A stretch of DNA of 9,193 nucleotides from Flavobacteriaceae bacterium (GTDB lineage: Bacteria; Bacteroidota; Bacteroidia; Flavobacteriales; Flavobacteriaceae), in assembly GCA_030633285.1 (NCBI GenBank), contig DAOVTC010000028.1, forward strand, positions 1-9,193. Reading direction: 5' to 3'. Below are positions 1 through 6,592 of the stretch, one piece after another. The translations under genes and the position numbers were made by a program. The notes under the pieces were generated by a model. It ran no database searches. It was not told the DNA's origin and worked only from the letters and a program-made list of their open reading frames with translations. The stretch's first letter is position 1. Every line of letters starts with the position of its first letter.

Positions 1-34
1 CGAAAATTTTTGGATTAGGAATTTTTAGTTTCAT
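1..34 (-). CDS. possible 5' end of a leftward gene, cut by the window edge
   Basis: On the minus strand an ATG at 34-32 opens a frame that stays open for 11 codons to the window edge and reads MKLKIPNPKIF. It is too short to identify. Support is contextual: about 43 bases upstream on the same strand lies a perfect TAnnTTTG element (84-77, read as TAATTTTG), which would give a leader of roughly 35-40 nt. The plus-strand frames here all reach stops by position 38, so the tail of a rightward gene ending at 36-38 is the alternative. Confidence 0.3.
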   Translation of the reverse strand, partial: MKLKIPNPKIF

Positions 35-76
35 GTAGTTGTGTGTTTTAGAGAGTTGTTTCGGTTTAATTTATTA

Positions 77-84
77 CAAAATTA
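77..84 (-). promoter_or_regulatory. putative leftward -7 promoter element (TAATTTTG)
   Basis: Read on the minus strand, 84-77 is TAATTTTG, an exact match to the Bacteroidota -7 consensus TAnnTTTG. No good TTTG/TTG -33 element sits 19-21 nt upstream; the nearest TTTG is only 11 nt away. In DNA this AT-rich the match could be chance, but its distance to the ATG at 34-32 suits a promoter for a divergent gene. Confidence 0.3.
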
Positions 85-98
85 ATTAATTATTTCAA

Positions 99-143
99 AT
101 GTAAATGTATTTATTATAGAACTTTCTATATTATAATTTACAT
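99..143. repeat. imperfect inverted repeat in the left intergenic region
   Basis: ATGTAAAT (99-106) is matched by its exact reverse complement ATTTACAT (136-143). Nested inside is TATAGA (115-120)/TCTATA (125-130) with a 4-nt ACTT loop. The two arms make a 45-nt AT-rich, interrupted cruciform-like structure between the possible leftward promoter (77-84) and the tRNA promoter (209-216). There is no T-run after it in either direction, so an operator-like site or chance is more likely than a terminator. The rest of 35-208 shows no gene. Confidence 0.3.
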
Positions 144-208
144 ATAATAAAAACGATTCTTAATAAAGAAAAGCTCTGAAAATAATAAGATAATTTAAAC
201 AAATGACT

Positions 209-216
209 TATATTTG
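209..216 (+). promoter_or_regulatory. -7 promoter element of the tRNA-Leu gene (TATATTTG)
   Basis: TATATTTG is an exact match to the Bacteroidota TAnnTTTG -7 element. It lies 14 nt before the first base of the tRNA, which places the transcript start near 222 and leaves a short leader for RNase P to remove. No recognisable -33 TTTG is present about 20 nt upstream. Confidence 0.6.
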
Positions 217-230
217 CACTCCAAAAATTT

Positions 231-314
231 GCCTTGGTGGCGGAATTGGTAGACGCGCTGGATTCAAAATCCAGTGATTGCAAGATCGTGTGGGTTCGAT
301 TCCCACCCAAGGTA
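231..314 (+). tRNA. tRNA-Leu (anticodon CAA)
   Basis: A complete class II tRNA cloverleaf of 84 nt that decodes UUG. The acceptor stem is GCCTTGG (231-237) with CCAAGGT (307-313), including one G-U pair at its end, and A314 is the discriminator base expected for leucine. The D stem is 240-242/254-256. The anticodon stem is CTGGA (258-262)/TCCAG (270-274), with anticodon CAA at 265-267. The long variable arm (275-289) can form its own 4-bp stem and is the class II hallmark. The T arm is GTGGG (290-294)/CCCAC (302-306) with loop TTCGATT. The 3' CCA is not encoded (CTA follows), so it must be added by the nucleotidyltransferase. Confidence 0.97.
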
Positions 315-316
315 CT

Positions 317-347
317 AAAGACTTAACAGAAATATTAAGTCTTTTTT
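317..347 (+). terminator. intrinsic terminator after tRNA-Leu
   Basis: AAAGACTTAA (317-326) pairs perfectly with TTAAGTCTTT (335-344) around an 8-nt loop, and the T-run continues to 347. It begins 3 nt after the tRNA discriminator base. It separates the tRNA transcript from hppA, whose own promoter lies just beyond it. Confidence 0.85.
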
Positions 348-369
348 ATTTATTAAGAGTAGTTTTCAC

Positions 370-377
370 TATTTTTG
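370..377 (+). promoter_or_regulatory. -7 promoter element of hppA (TATTTTTG)
   Basis: TATTTTTG matches TAnnTTTG exactly and lies 29 nt before the hppA ATG, immediately downstream of the tRNA terminator. Transcription would start near 383, giving a short A-rich leader of about two dozen bases without a Shine-Dalgarno sequence, as is common in this phylum. The -33 region is T-rich but has no clear TTTG. Confidence 0.55.
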
Positions 378-406
378 CGAAAATTTAAAATCATAATAAA
401 AACAAA

Positions 407-2791
407 ATGGAAAGTTTAATTTACTTATTACCCCTCGCTGGAGTTATTGGCTTGATATTTATGTTCTTTAAATCTTCTTGGGTAACTAAACAAGAAGTAG
501 GAACTGAGAAAATGGCAACAATTGCCAAACATATTAGTGATGGTGCTTTAGCATTTTTAAAAGCTGAATACAAAGTACTATCAATCTTTGTAATTGCAGT
601 AGCAGTTTTACTGATTTTTAAAGGTAATTCTGAAGAAAATTCAAGCGGATTTGTAGCATTATCGTTTGTAGTTGGAGCTTTAATGTCTGCTCTAGCTGGT
701 TATATAGGAATGCGAATAGCTACTAAAGCAAATGTTAGAACAACAAATGCTGCTCGTACATCCTTGAACAAAGCATTAGAAGTTGCTTTTTCAGGAGGTG
801 CCGTAATGGGTATAGGAGTTGTTTCATTAGGAGTTATTGGATTAAGTACTTTATTTTTATTTTATAGTAAGTTATATGGTGTTGATGATAAAAATGGATT
901 AGTTACAGTATTAAATATAATTTCAGGATTTTCATTGGGTGCATCATCTATTGCTTTATTTGCACGTGTTGGTGGAGGTATTTATACCAAAGCAGCCGAT
1001 GTTGGTGCTGATTTGGTTGGTAAAGTAGAAGCAGGTATTCCTGAAGATCATCCTTTAAATCCGGCTACTATTGCAGATAATGTTGGTGATAATGTAGGAG
1101 ATGTTGCAGGAATGGGAGCTGATTTATTTGAATCGTTTGTAGGTTCAATTATTGCAACCATGGTGCTAGGTGCTGTATTTTTTAATATTGAGGCTTTCGC
1201 CGATTTTAAATTAGGTGCAGTTTTATTGCCATTGTCTCTTGCAGCAATAGGAATAATCACTTCAATTATTGGTACTTTTTTTGTTAAAGTTAAAGAAGGA
1301 GGTAATCCACAAGCAGCATTAAATCTTGGTGAATATATATCATCAGCTATAATGGTTGTTGCTTCATATTTTTTAATTCAACAATTTTTACCTGAAGCCT
1401 GGGAGTTTAATGGAATTGAATATTCTTCAATGGGAGTGTTTTGGGCTACTATTGTAGGTCTTGTTGCCGGATTAGGTGTAGGGTTGATAACTGAGTTTTA
1501 CACCGGTACAGGCACAATACCTGTAACTAGAATAGTAAATCAATCTGTAACAGGTTCAGCTACAAATATTATTGCAGGTTTGGCATTAGGTATGATGTCA
1601 ACTGCTATTCCAATTTTATTAATTGCGACGGCTATAATTTTATCATTTAATTTTGCAGGTTTATACGGTATTGCTATTGCGGCTGTAGGTATGTTAGCAA
1701 ATACAGGTATCCAATTAGCTGTTGATGCTTATGGTCCGGTTTCTGATAATGCAGGAGGTATTGCTCAAATGGCTGATTTGCCTAAAGAAGTTCGCGAAAG
1801 AACAGATAAATTAGATGCTGTAGGAAATACAACTGCTGCTATCGGAAAAGGTTTTGCTATTGCTTCAGCGGCATTAACTGCATTGGCATTATTTTCAGCA
1901 TTTATGCAACAAGCTAATATTACAACAATTGATATTTCTAAATCAACTGTAATGGCAGGTTTATTTGTTGGGGGAATGTTACCGTTTGTTTTTTCAGCAC
2001 TTTCTATGAGTGCCGTTGGTAGAGCAGCAATGGAAATGATTAAAGAGGTTCGTCGACAGTTTAAAGAAATTCCAGAACTAAAAGCTGCTTTGGAAATAAT
2101 GAAAAAACACGAAGCTGATATGGAAAAAGCTACTCCTGAAGAGATAGCTATTTTTGAAAAAGCTGATGGTGTAGTTGAATATGATAAATGCGTTGATATT
2201 TCAACAAAAGCATCTATTAAAGAAATGGTATTACCAGGAGTTTTAGCTATTGCTTCTCCTGTTTTAGTAGGATTTATAGGAGGTGCTGAAATGTTAGGGG
2301 GTTTATTAGCTGGTGTAACAGTAACAGGTGTGTTAATGGCAATTTTTCAATCAAATGCCGGTGGTGCATGGGATAATGCTAAAAAAATGATTGAAGAAGG
2401 TGTTACTATTGACGGTGTAGAATATGGAAAAGGCTCTGCGCCTCATAAAGCTGGAGTTGTAGGTGATACAGTTGGAGATCCTTTTAAAGATACTTCAGGT
2501 CCTTCATTAAATATTTTATTAAAATTAATGTCAGTTGTTGCTTTGGTTATTGCACCAAGTATAGCTTTAAATTTAGATAAAGTTGAAGCTCATAATAATA
2601 CTACAATTGAATTACATGAAGAATCTACAGTTTCTAAAAAAGTTGAAAAGGAAATTATAGTTGAAGTAAAAGATAATGGTGAAAAAATAGCAACTATTAC
2701 TACAACAACTACTATTGATGGTGAAGAAAAAGTTGAAGTAGAAACTTTACAAGGAGAGGATGTCGAAAAATTAGTAAAGAAAAAAGAATAG
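407..2791 (+). CDS. hppA: membrane-integral, K+-dependent ion-pumping pyrophosphatase
   Basis: This 794-residue protein hydrolyses pyrophosphate in the cytoplasm and uses the energy to pump H+ and/or Na+ across the inner membrane; the family has about 16 membrane helices. Diagnostic motifs are all present: [11 protein letters not shown] (198-208), DNVGDNVGD (224-232), DLFESF with the gate glutamate E242, [12 protein letters not shown] (440-451), GGAWDNAKK (652-660) and [10 protein letters not shown] (686-695), which supply the Mg-PPi-binding Asp and Lys residues. In GNTTAAIG (473-480), Ala477 and Gly480 occupy the positions that are Lys and Thr in K+-independent enzymes, so K+ dependence is predicted. 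The position of E242 matches that seen in Na+-pumping members, but the ion cannot be settled by sight. Residues from about 721 to 794 form an unusual Thr/Lys/Glu-rich hydrophilic tail after the last helix. The start follows a good promoter, and a terminator closes the gene, so it is probably monocistronic. Confidence 0.97.
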   Translation: MESLIYLLPLAGVIGLIFMFFKSSWVTKQEVGTEKMATIAKHISDGALAFLKAEYKVLSIFVIAVAVLLIFKGNSEENSSGFVALSFVVGALMSALAGYIGMRIATKANVRTTNAARTSLNKALEVAFSGGAVMGIGVVSLGVIGLSTLFLFYSKLYGVDDKNGLVTVLNIISGFSLGASSIALFARVGGGIYTKAADVGADLVGKVEAGIPEDHPLNPATIADNVGDNVGDVAGMGADLFESFVGSIIATMVLGAVFFNIEAFADFKLGAVLLPLSLAAIGIITSIIGTFFVKVKEGGNPQAALNLGEYISSAIMVVASYFLIQQFLPEAWEFNGIEYSSMGVFWATIVGLVAGLGVGLITEFYTGTGTIPVTRIVNQSVTGSATNIIAGLALGMMSTAIPILLIATAIILSFNFAGLYGIAIAAVGMLANTGIQLAVDAYGPVSDNAGGIAQMADLPKEVRERTDKLDAVGNTTAAIGKGFAIASAALTALALFSAFMQQANITTIDISKSTVMAGLFVGGMLPFVFSALSMSAVGRAAMEMIKEVRRQFKEIPELKAALEIMKKHEADMEKATPEEIAIFEKADGVVEYDKCVDISTKASIKEMVLPGVLAIASPVLVGFIGGAEMLGGLLAGVTVTGVLMAIFQSNAGGAWDNAKKMIEEGVTIDGVEYGKGSAPHKAGVVGDTVGDPFKDTSGPSLNILLKLMSVVALVIAPSIALNLDKVEAHNNTTIELHEESTVSKKVEKEIIVEVKDNGEKIATITTTTTIDGEEKVEVETLQGEDVEKLVKKKE

Positions 2792-2817
2792 TTTTTTTTA
2801 CTTTTTAAATAAATTTT

Positions 2818-2846
2818 AAAATGCGAACTTATGTTCGCATTTTTTT
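2818..2846 (+). terminator. intrinsic terminator after hppA
   Basis: AAAATGCGAAC (2818-2828) pairs perfectly with GTTCGCATTTT (2833-2843) around a TTAT loop, and the T-run extends to 2846. Its GC-containing 11-bp stem is the strongest hairpin in the window. It lies 27 nt past the hppA stop, isolating hppA from the following operon. Confidence 0.9.
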
Positions 2847-2869
2847 ATACAATTATTTCACTATAGATA

Positions 2870-2901
2870 TTTGTAAAATAGAGCTTGTTTTCGTAACTTT
2901 A
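2870..2901 (+). promoter_or_regulatory. putative promoter of the flavin reductase-M20-NTPase operon
   Basis: TTTG (2870-2873) as a -33 element is followed after 20 nt by TAACTTTA (2894-2901), which matches TAnnTTTG except at the last base. Spacing is typical for the Bacteroidota sigma factor, and transcription would begin near 2907. The overlapping GATATTTG (2866-2873) is a weaker alternative -7 element. Confidence 0.45.
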
Positions 2902-2919
2902 ATGAGGTGAAAAGGATAA

Positions 2920-2937
2920 ATGCAGTTTGAGTTATGA
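2920..2937 (+). other. possible 5-codon minicistron overlapping the next start (ATGA)
   Basis: ATG at 2920 opens a five-codon frame (MQFEL) whose TGA stop (2935-2937) overlaps the ATG of the flavin-reductase gene (2934-2936) in the ATGA arrangement used for translational coupling. It is preceded by AAAGGA (2911-2916), one of the few Shine-Dalgarno-like sequences in the window. It could load ribosomes for the downstream gene. With so few codons, chance is a real alternative. Confidence 0.25.
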
Positions 2938-3545
2938 AAAAAAATGGTTTTGATAAATTCATATCTTTAAATGTTAAAGATACTATATGGGATCACTTCT
3001 ATACAGTTGCTCCCTTGGTTGTTATTGGTTCTAAAGAAAAAGATGTATATGATTTATCACCCAAACACATGGTTACACCAATTGGGTTTTCAAATTATTT
3101 AGGATTTGTATGTACTCCTCGACATGTAACATATCATAATATTAAAAAAGAAAAAAAATTTACTGTAAGCTTTGTTAGACCAAGTCAAATTTTATTAACT
3201 TCTTTGTCGGCAATTCCAAGGTGTGAAAATAACCACTACTCCAAAGAAATAGTTAACAAAATCCCTACAATTCCAACTGCAAAAAATGATAATATTTTTA
3301 TAGCTGACTCTTATGTTTTATTAGAATGTACTTTGTATAAAATAATTGATGGATTTGATGATTACAGTATCATTACCGGACAAATTGAAGCTGCATTTGT
3401 ACATAAAGATTATAAGATTTTCTCAGAAGTTGATCAGCAAAAACATATTTATGATAATCCTCTCTTGGCGTATATCGCACAAGGAAGATTTGCAAGTATA
3501 AAAGAAACATTTAGTTTTCCATATCCTAAAGATTTTCAGCGATAA
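2934..3545 (+). CDS. flavin-reductase-like FMN-binding split-barrel protein
   Basis: A 203-residue soluble protein with no signal peptide, related to the flavin reductase/FMN-binding split-barrel superfamily, whose members bind FMN and pass electrons from NAD(P)H or act as flavin-dependent oxidoreductases. Recognisable segments are PLVVIGSKEKD (27-37), LSPKHMVTPIGF (41-52) and GFVCTPRHVTYHNIKKEKKF (57-76), the last corresponding to the flavin-phosphate-binding and dimer-forming core. There is also a subfamily-type C-terminus ending PLLAYIAQGRFASIKETF (176-193). An in-frame TGA at 2928-2930 excludes a longer start. No flavin-dependent monooxygenase partner is encoded in the window. The M20 peptidase gene starts 24 nt downstream, so it is the first gene of a three-gene operon. 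The fold assignment is fairly firm; the reaction is unknown. Confidence 0.8.
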   Translation: MKKNGFDKFISLNVKDTIWDHFYTVAPLVVIGSKEKDVYDLSPKHMVTPIGFSNYLGFVCTPRHVTYHNIKKEKKFTVSFVRPSQILLTSLSAIPRCENNHYSKEIVNKIPTIPTAKNDNIFIADSYVLLECTLYKIIDGFDDYSIITGQIEAAFVHKDYKIFSEVDQQKHIYDNPLLAYIAQGRFASIKETFSFPYPKDFQR

Positions 3546-3569
3546 AGTTATAAAAAATTAAAGTTTAGC

Positions 3570-4742
3570 ATGAAAAAATTAGAAGCTAAACATATTGTAA
3601 ATTACTTAAAAGAAAATCAAGAATCTATGATTCTCTTTTTGAAAAAACTTGTAGAAGCAGAATCACCATCAACAGATGCTAACTCACAAGTTAAAGTTAT
3701 CAACTTGTTAAAATCAGCATTAGAAGAACTTAATTTTTATGTATTACAAATGCCCGGAAAAAAAACCGGAGGATTTATATTGGCGAGACCACTTAAAAGA
3801 TTAAAAAATAATCCTATTCAGTTTTTATTGGGACATTGTGATACTGTTTGGGATAAAGAGACTATTTTAAAAATGCCCATAATACAAGATAAATTTACGA
3901 TTACAGGTCCTGGAATTTTTGATATGAAGGCTGGATTGACTCAAATGATATACTCAATACAAACTATTAGAGATTTAAAATTGAACTGTCCATTAACACC
4001 TGTAATACTAATCAATTCAGATGAAGAAATTGGTAGTAAAGAATCTAAAAAAGCAATTGTAAATATTTCAAAAATTGCTAATAGAGCTTTTATTTTAGAG
4101 CCTCCATTAGGAATAGAAGGAAAATTAAAAACCGCTCGCAAAGGAATAGGTCGTTTTACTTTAACAGTTAAGGGTAAACCAGCACATGCAGGGCTAAATC
4201 CCGATAAGGGAGTTAGCGCTATAGTGGAACTTTCTTATCATATTCAGTATTTATTTGAACTTAATGATTTTAAAAAAGGTATAACAGTTAACGTAGGTAT
4301 GATTGAAGGAGGAACATCAGCTAACGTTATAGCAGCTGAAAGTAGAGCAGTTATTGATGTAAGAGTACACAATAATAAAGATGCAGAATTTATAAGTAAA
4401 AAAATTTTAGGCTTAAAACCAATTAATAAAGATATCGAATTATTAGTTGAAGGGTATTTTGGTAGACCTCCAATGGAAAAAACAAATCGCAATCAAAAAC
4501 TATGGAAAATGGCAAAAAATTTGGGTGAATTAATTGATTTAGAATTGGAAGAATCAACTGCAGGTGGTGGATCAGATGGCAATACAACAAGTATGTATAC
4601 TGCAACTTTAGATGGATTAGGTACAATAGGTGATGGGGCTCATGCAAAACATGAATTCATCTTTACTGATAAATTAATTGAGCGAACAGCTTTGTTAACA
4701 ATACTGTTAACTGCAAACTCAATAAAAAATAATTATAATTAA
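3570..4742 (+). CDS. M20 family metallopeptidase (carboxypeptidase G2/ArgE-like)
   Basis: A 390-residue cytoplasmic hydrolase of the M20 co-catalytic zinc family, which removes C-terminal amino acids from small peptides or N-acyl groups from amino acids. The full active site is visible: GHCD (H89 metal ligand, D91), GIFDMKAG with bridging D118, SDEEIG with catalytic base E152 and ligand E153, LEPP with E177, and GDGAHAKHE with the final ligand H358. The insertion that forms the dimerisation domain starts around residue 190 and includes KGKPAHAG (201-208), with the conserved His supplied to the partner subunit. Intact catalytic residues imply an active enzyme. Length and motif order resemble carboxypeptidase G2 more than DapE. 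With no signal peptide the substrate should be intracellular. It lies 24 nt after the split-barrel gene and 14 nt before the NTPase gene. The substrate is not known; glutamate-terminated or N-acylated compounds are guesses by analogy. Confidence 0.9.
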   Translation: MKKLEAKHIVNYLKENQESMILFLKKLVEAESPSTDANSQVKVINLLKSALEELNFYVLQMPGKKTGGFILARPLKRLKNNPIQFLLGHCDTVWDKETILKMPIIQDKFTITGPGIFDMKAGLTQMIYSIQTIRDLKLNCPLTPVILINSDEEIGSKESKKAIVNISKIANRAFILEPPLGIEGKLKTARKGIGRFTLTVKGKPAHAGLNPDKGVSAIVELSYHIQYLFELNDFKKGITVNVGMIEGGTSANVIAAESRAVIDVRVHNNKDAEFISKKILGLKPINKDIELLVEGYFGRPPMEKTNRNQKLWKMAKNLGELIDLELEESTAGGGSDGNTTSMYTATLDGLGTIGDGAHAKHEFIFTDKLIERTALLTILLTANSIKNNYN

Positions 4743-4756
4743 ATATTTTAAAAATA

Positions 4757-5776
4757 ATGAACTCAGATTATATTTTTACTTCGATGCTAAGGATATCTGA
4801 TTTAGATAAAAAACCATTTTCTATTGAAAAGTTAGATAAAATTAAATGGAAAACAGGTGATTATATTGTTGGAGAAATTACTGATACAGGAAATGATATT
4901 CTTAAAATTGAGTTAATCAATGGTAGAATGAGAAGTATTATGAAAGAAGATTTGGTAGTAGGGGCTTTGGGTGAAAGATATGCAACTTTAGAAGCTACCG
5001 GTTCATGGAGAGATGTTGAAGAAGATGGTAAAATGCATTTTTTAACTGGCGCAGGTTTATTTGGAAAATGTACTTCAAAATCAGTTTATCTTCCTAACCT
5101 TATTGAAATACAATATTTAGGTCATGTAGTGATAGACAAAAAAATTTGTACAATGGATAATTATGTGCGTGATGTTAAATTTTCCAAATTTAATATTCCC
5201 GTAATTTTATTGGTAGGAACATCAATGTCTGCAGGAAAAACAACTTCAGCCAGAATAATTGTAAACCATTTAAAAAGAGCAGGGTTAAAAATAGTTGCTG
5301 GTAAATTAACGGGTGCTAGCAGGTATAGCGATATTTTATCTTTAAAAGATGTAGGAGCAAATTATATATTTGATTTTATTAATATGGGATTACCATCAAC
5401 TATTTACCCGCGTGAAAAATACAGAAAAAAATTAATTCAATTACTCAGTAGAATTAGCTTAGTAAATGCTGATTTTGCAGTAATTGAACTTGGAGCATCA
5501 CCTCTTGAACCATATAATGGCGATATCGCATACGAAGAACTTAAAAATAACTTAAAATGTGTTATTTTATGTGCTTCTGATCCTTATGCAGTATATGGTG
5601 TTATGAAAAGTTTTAATCTAAAGCCTGATATAGTGAGTGGTATAGCTACTAATACTTATGCTGGTGCTGAATTAATTGAAAAACTATGTGATGTAAAGGC
5701 CTTGAATTTAATAGATCCTAAAACATCTAAAGAACTTAAAAGGATTCTTAATAAAAAATTAAATATTAATTTATAA
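4757..5776 (+). CDS. uncharacterised P-loop NTPase with novel N-terminal domain (BioD/DUF1611-like)
   Basis: I do not recognise this 339-residue protein as a named enzyme. Residues 1 to about 145 form a probably beta-rich domain with many glycines, including VVGALGERYATLEATG (67-82). Residues from about 147 to 325 form a P-loop domain. Its Walker A is GTSMSAGKTT (154-163). It is followed by GKLTGASRYSD (182-192), DFINMGLPST (206-215) and a Walker-B-like hydrophobic strand ending in Glu (AVIELGAS, 241-248) followed by PYNGD. This order resembles dethiobiotin-synthetase-like (SIMIBI) NTPases and more loosely DUF1611 proteins, some of which lie near dipeptide epimerases. That resemblance is inference. 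There are no membrane segments or signal peptide. As last gene of the operon, 14 nt after the M20 peptidase gene, it probably performs an ATP-dependent step or switch in the same pathway. Confidence 0.75.
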   Translation: MNSDYIFTSMLRISDLDKKPFSIEKLDKIKWKTGDYIVGEITDTGNDILKIELINGRMRSIMKEDLVVGALGERYATLEATGSWRDVEEDGKMHFLTGAGLFGKCTSKSVYLPNLIEIQYLGHVVIDKKICTMDNYVRDVKFSKFNIPVILLVGTSMSAGKTTSARIIVNHLKRAGLKIVAGKLTGASRYSDILSLKDVGANYIFDFINMGLPSTIYPREKYRKKLIQLLSRISLVNADFAVIELGASPLEPYNGDIAYEELKNNLKCVILCASDPYAVYGVMKSFNLKPDIVSGIATNTYAGAELIEKLCDVKALNLIDPKTSKELKRILNKKLNINL

Positions 5777-5842
5777 ATTTAATTATGAGTGTACTTCTTG
5801 AATATTGATAACAGGTTATTGGTTTATTTATTTTTTTTAGTT

Positions 5843-5875
5843 GAATTCAGTTTTAGCCTTTTGGGAATTCTTTTT
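5843..5875 (+). terminator. possible weak terminator of the three-gene operon
   Basis: GAATTC (5843-5848) and a second GAATTC (5865-5870) can pair as a 6-bp stem around a 16-nt loop, and TTTTT (5871-5875) follows. The stem is short and the loop long, and it overlaps the -33 region of the next promoter. It is the only hairpin with a T-run between the NTPase stop and the barrel gene. Confidence 0.25.
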
Positions 5876-5890
5876 AAAAAAGTATCTTTG
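5860..5890 (+). promoter_or_regulatory. promoter of the PorT-family barrel gene (TTTG-N19-TATCTTTG)
   Basis: TTTG (5860-5863) and TATCTTTG (5883-5890), separated by 19 nt, match the Bacteroidota -33/-7 consensus at every fixed base. This is the best complete promoter in the window. Transcription would start near 5896, 13 nt before the ATG at 5909. It lies inside the longer open frame that begins with GTG at 5789, which argues that the longer start is not used. Confidence 0.75.
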
Positions 5891-5908
5891 GTTTTTCAAA
5901 AATATACT

Positions 5909-6571
5909 ATGCAAAAGATTGGGTTTTTTATTTTCTTTATTTTTTCTTATTTTTTGCATGCACAAAATGATAGTACTTTTGTAGATAATAAGTATTTGGA
6001 AGATCAACTTTATATAAATCTAACTTATATCAAACTCTTAGATCTTCCTGAACAAATTTCTCAAACAGGATTTTCATATGGATTGGGTTTAGGTTTTATT
6101 AAAGATTTACCTGTTAATCCTGAACGTAATCTGGGTTTTGGTTTAGGAATAGGTTATGCAAGAAATACATATTATTTTAATGTAAAAGAAGACATTGAAT
6201 TACCTGAAGAAATACCTTTAAATGAACTAAAAAGTAATAAAATTACAATGCATGTCGTTGAATTTCCTGTGGAACTAAGATTAAGAAATTCTACAGAAAA
6301 AAAGTATAAATTTTGGAGGGTATACCCTGGATTTAAAATGTCTTATGTTTTTGCTACAAGTTCAAATTTAAAACAAAGAGAAGATTTTGATGTTGAGGAT
6401 GTTATAAAAATTAATAAATTTCTTTACGGCTTTACTTTATCAACAGGATTTAATAAGTGGAATTTTCATGTTTATTACGGATTAAATGAATTATTTAGTC
6501 ATGTAAAAAATAATAGTTATGATATAGGGATTAGAGATCTACGTTTGGGTTTGATATTTTATATATTATGA
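5909..6571 (+). CDS. PorT-family outer-membrane beta-barrel protein
   Basis: A 220-residue secreted protein. From ATG 5909 it begins MQKIGFFIFFIFSYFLHAQN, a classic Sec signal peptide with cleavage probably after HA. The mature part has alternating hydrophobic/polar strands such as FSYGLGLGFIKDLPVN and NLGFGLGIGYARNTYYF, and it ends in the strand LRLGLIFYIL, as expected for a small outer-membrane barrel. The frame is open upstream to a GTG at 5789, but those extra 40 residues would bury the signal peptide and contain the promoter, so I chose 5909. The family takes its name from PorT of the type IX secretion system; many Flavobacteriales carry this paralogue beside rpoN and asnS, usually annotated porin family protein. 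A direct type IX role is not shown by the sequence. The gene is monocistronic and converges on the PAP2-like gene with 5 nt between stop codons. Confidence 0.8.
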   Translation: MQKIGFFIFFIFSYFLHAQNDSTFVDNKYLEDQLYINLTYIKLLDLPEQISQTGFSYGLGLGFIKDLPVNPERNLGFGLGIGYARNTYYFNVKEDIELPEEIPLNELKSNKITMHVVEFPVELRLRNSTEKKYKFWRVYPGFKMSYVFATSSNLKQREDFDVEDVIKINKFLYGFTLSTGFNKWNFHVYYGLNELFSHVKNNSYDIGIRDLRLGLIFYIL

Positions 6572-6592
6572 TATATTCATAATTGATATATA
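6560..6592. terminator. inverted repeat across both convergent stop codons, possible bidirectional terminator
   Basis: ATTATGA (6565-6571) and TCATAAT (6577-6583) are exact reverse complements around TATAT. Allowing a 2-nt bulge (6584-6585), TATAT (6560-6564) extends the stem with ATATA (6586-6590). Each arm contains one gene's stop codon: TGA of the barrel gene, and TGA of the leftward gene on the other strand. The stem is almost entirely A-T and no clean T-run follows, so terminator activity is uncertain. Confidence 0.35.

Noticed and set aside
231..314. tRNA-Leu as an integration (att) site for a mobile element
   Set aside because: No second copy of the tRNA 3' end and no integrase or transposase were found in the window.
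1048..1260. Minus-strand open frame inside hppA, and similar antisense frames inside the M20 and rpoN genes
   Set aside because: They are shadows of strongly conserved coding sequence on the other strand, with no recognisable protein features.
5757..5784. AATTAAAT/ATTTAATT inverted repeat spanning the NTPase stop codon as a terminator
   Set aside because: The 8-bp stem is purely A-T with a 12-nt loop and no T-run; in DNA this AT-rich it is likely chance.
5789..5908. 40-residue N-terminal extension of the barrel gene starting with GTG
   Set aside because: It would place a clear Sec signal peptide internally, and it contains an excellent promoter; the ATG at 5909 fits better.
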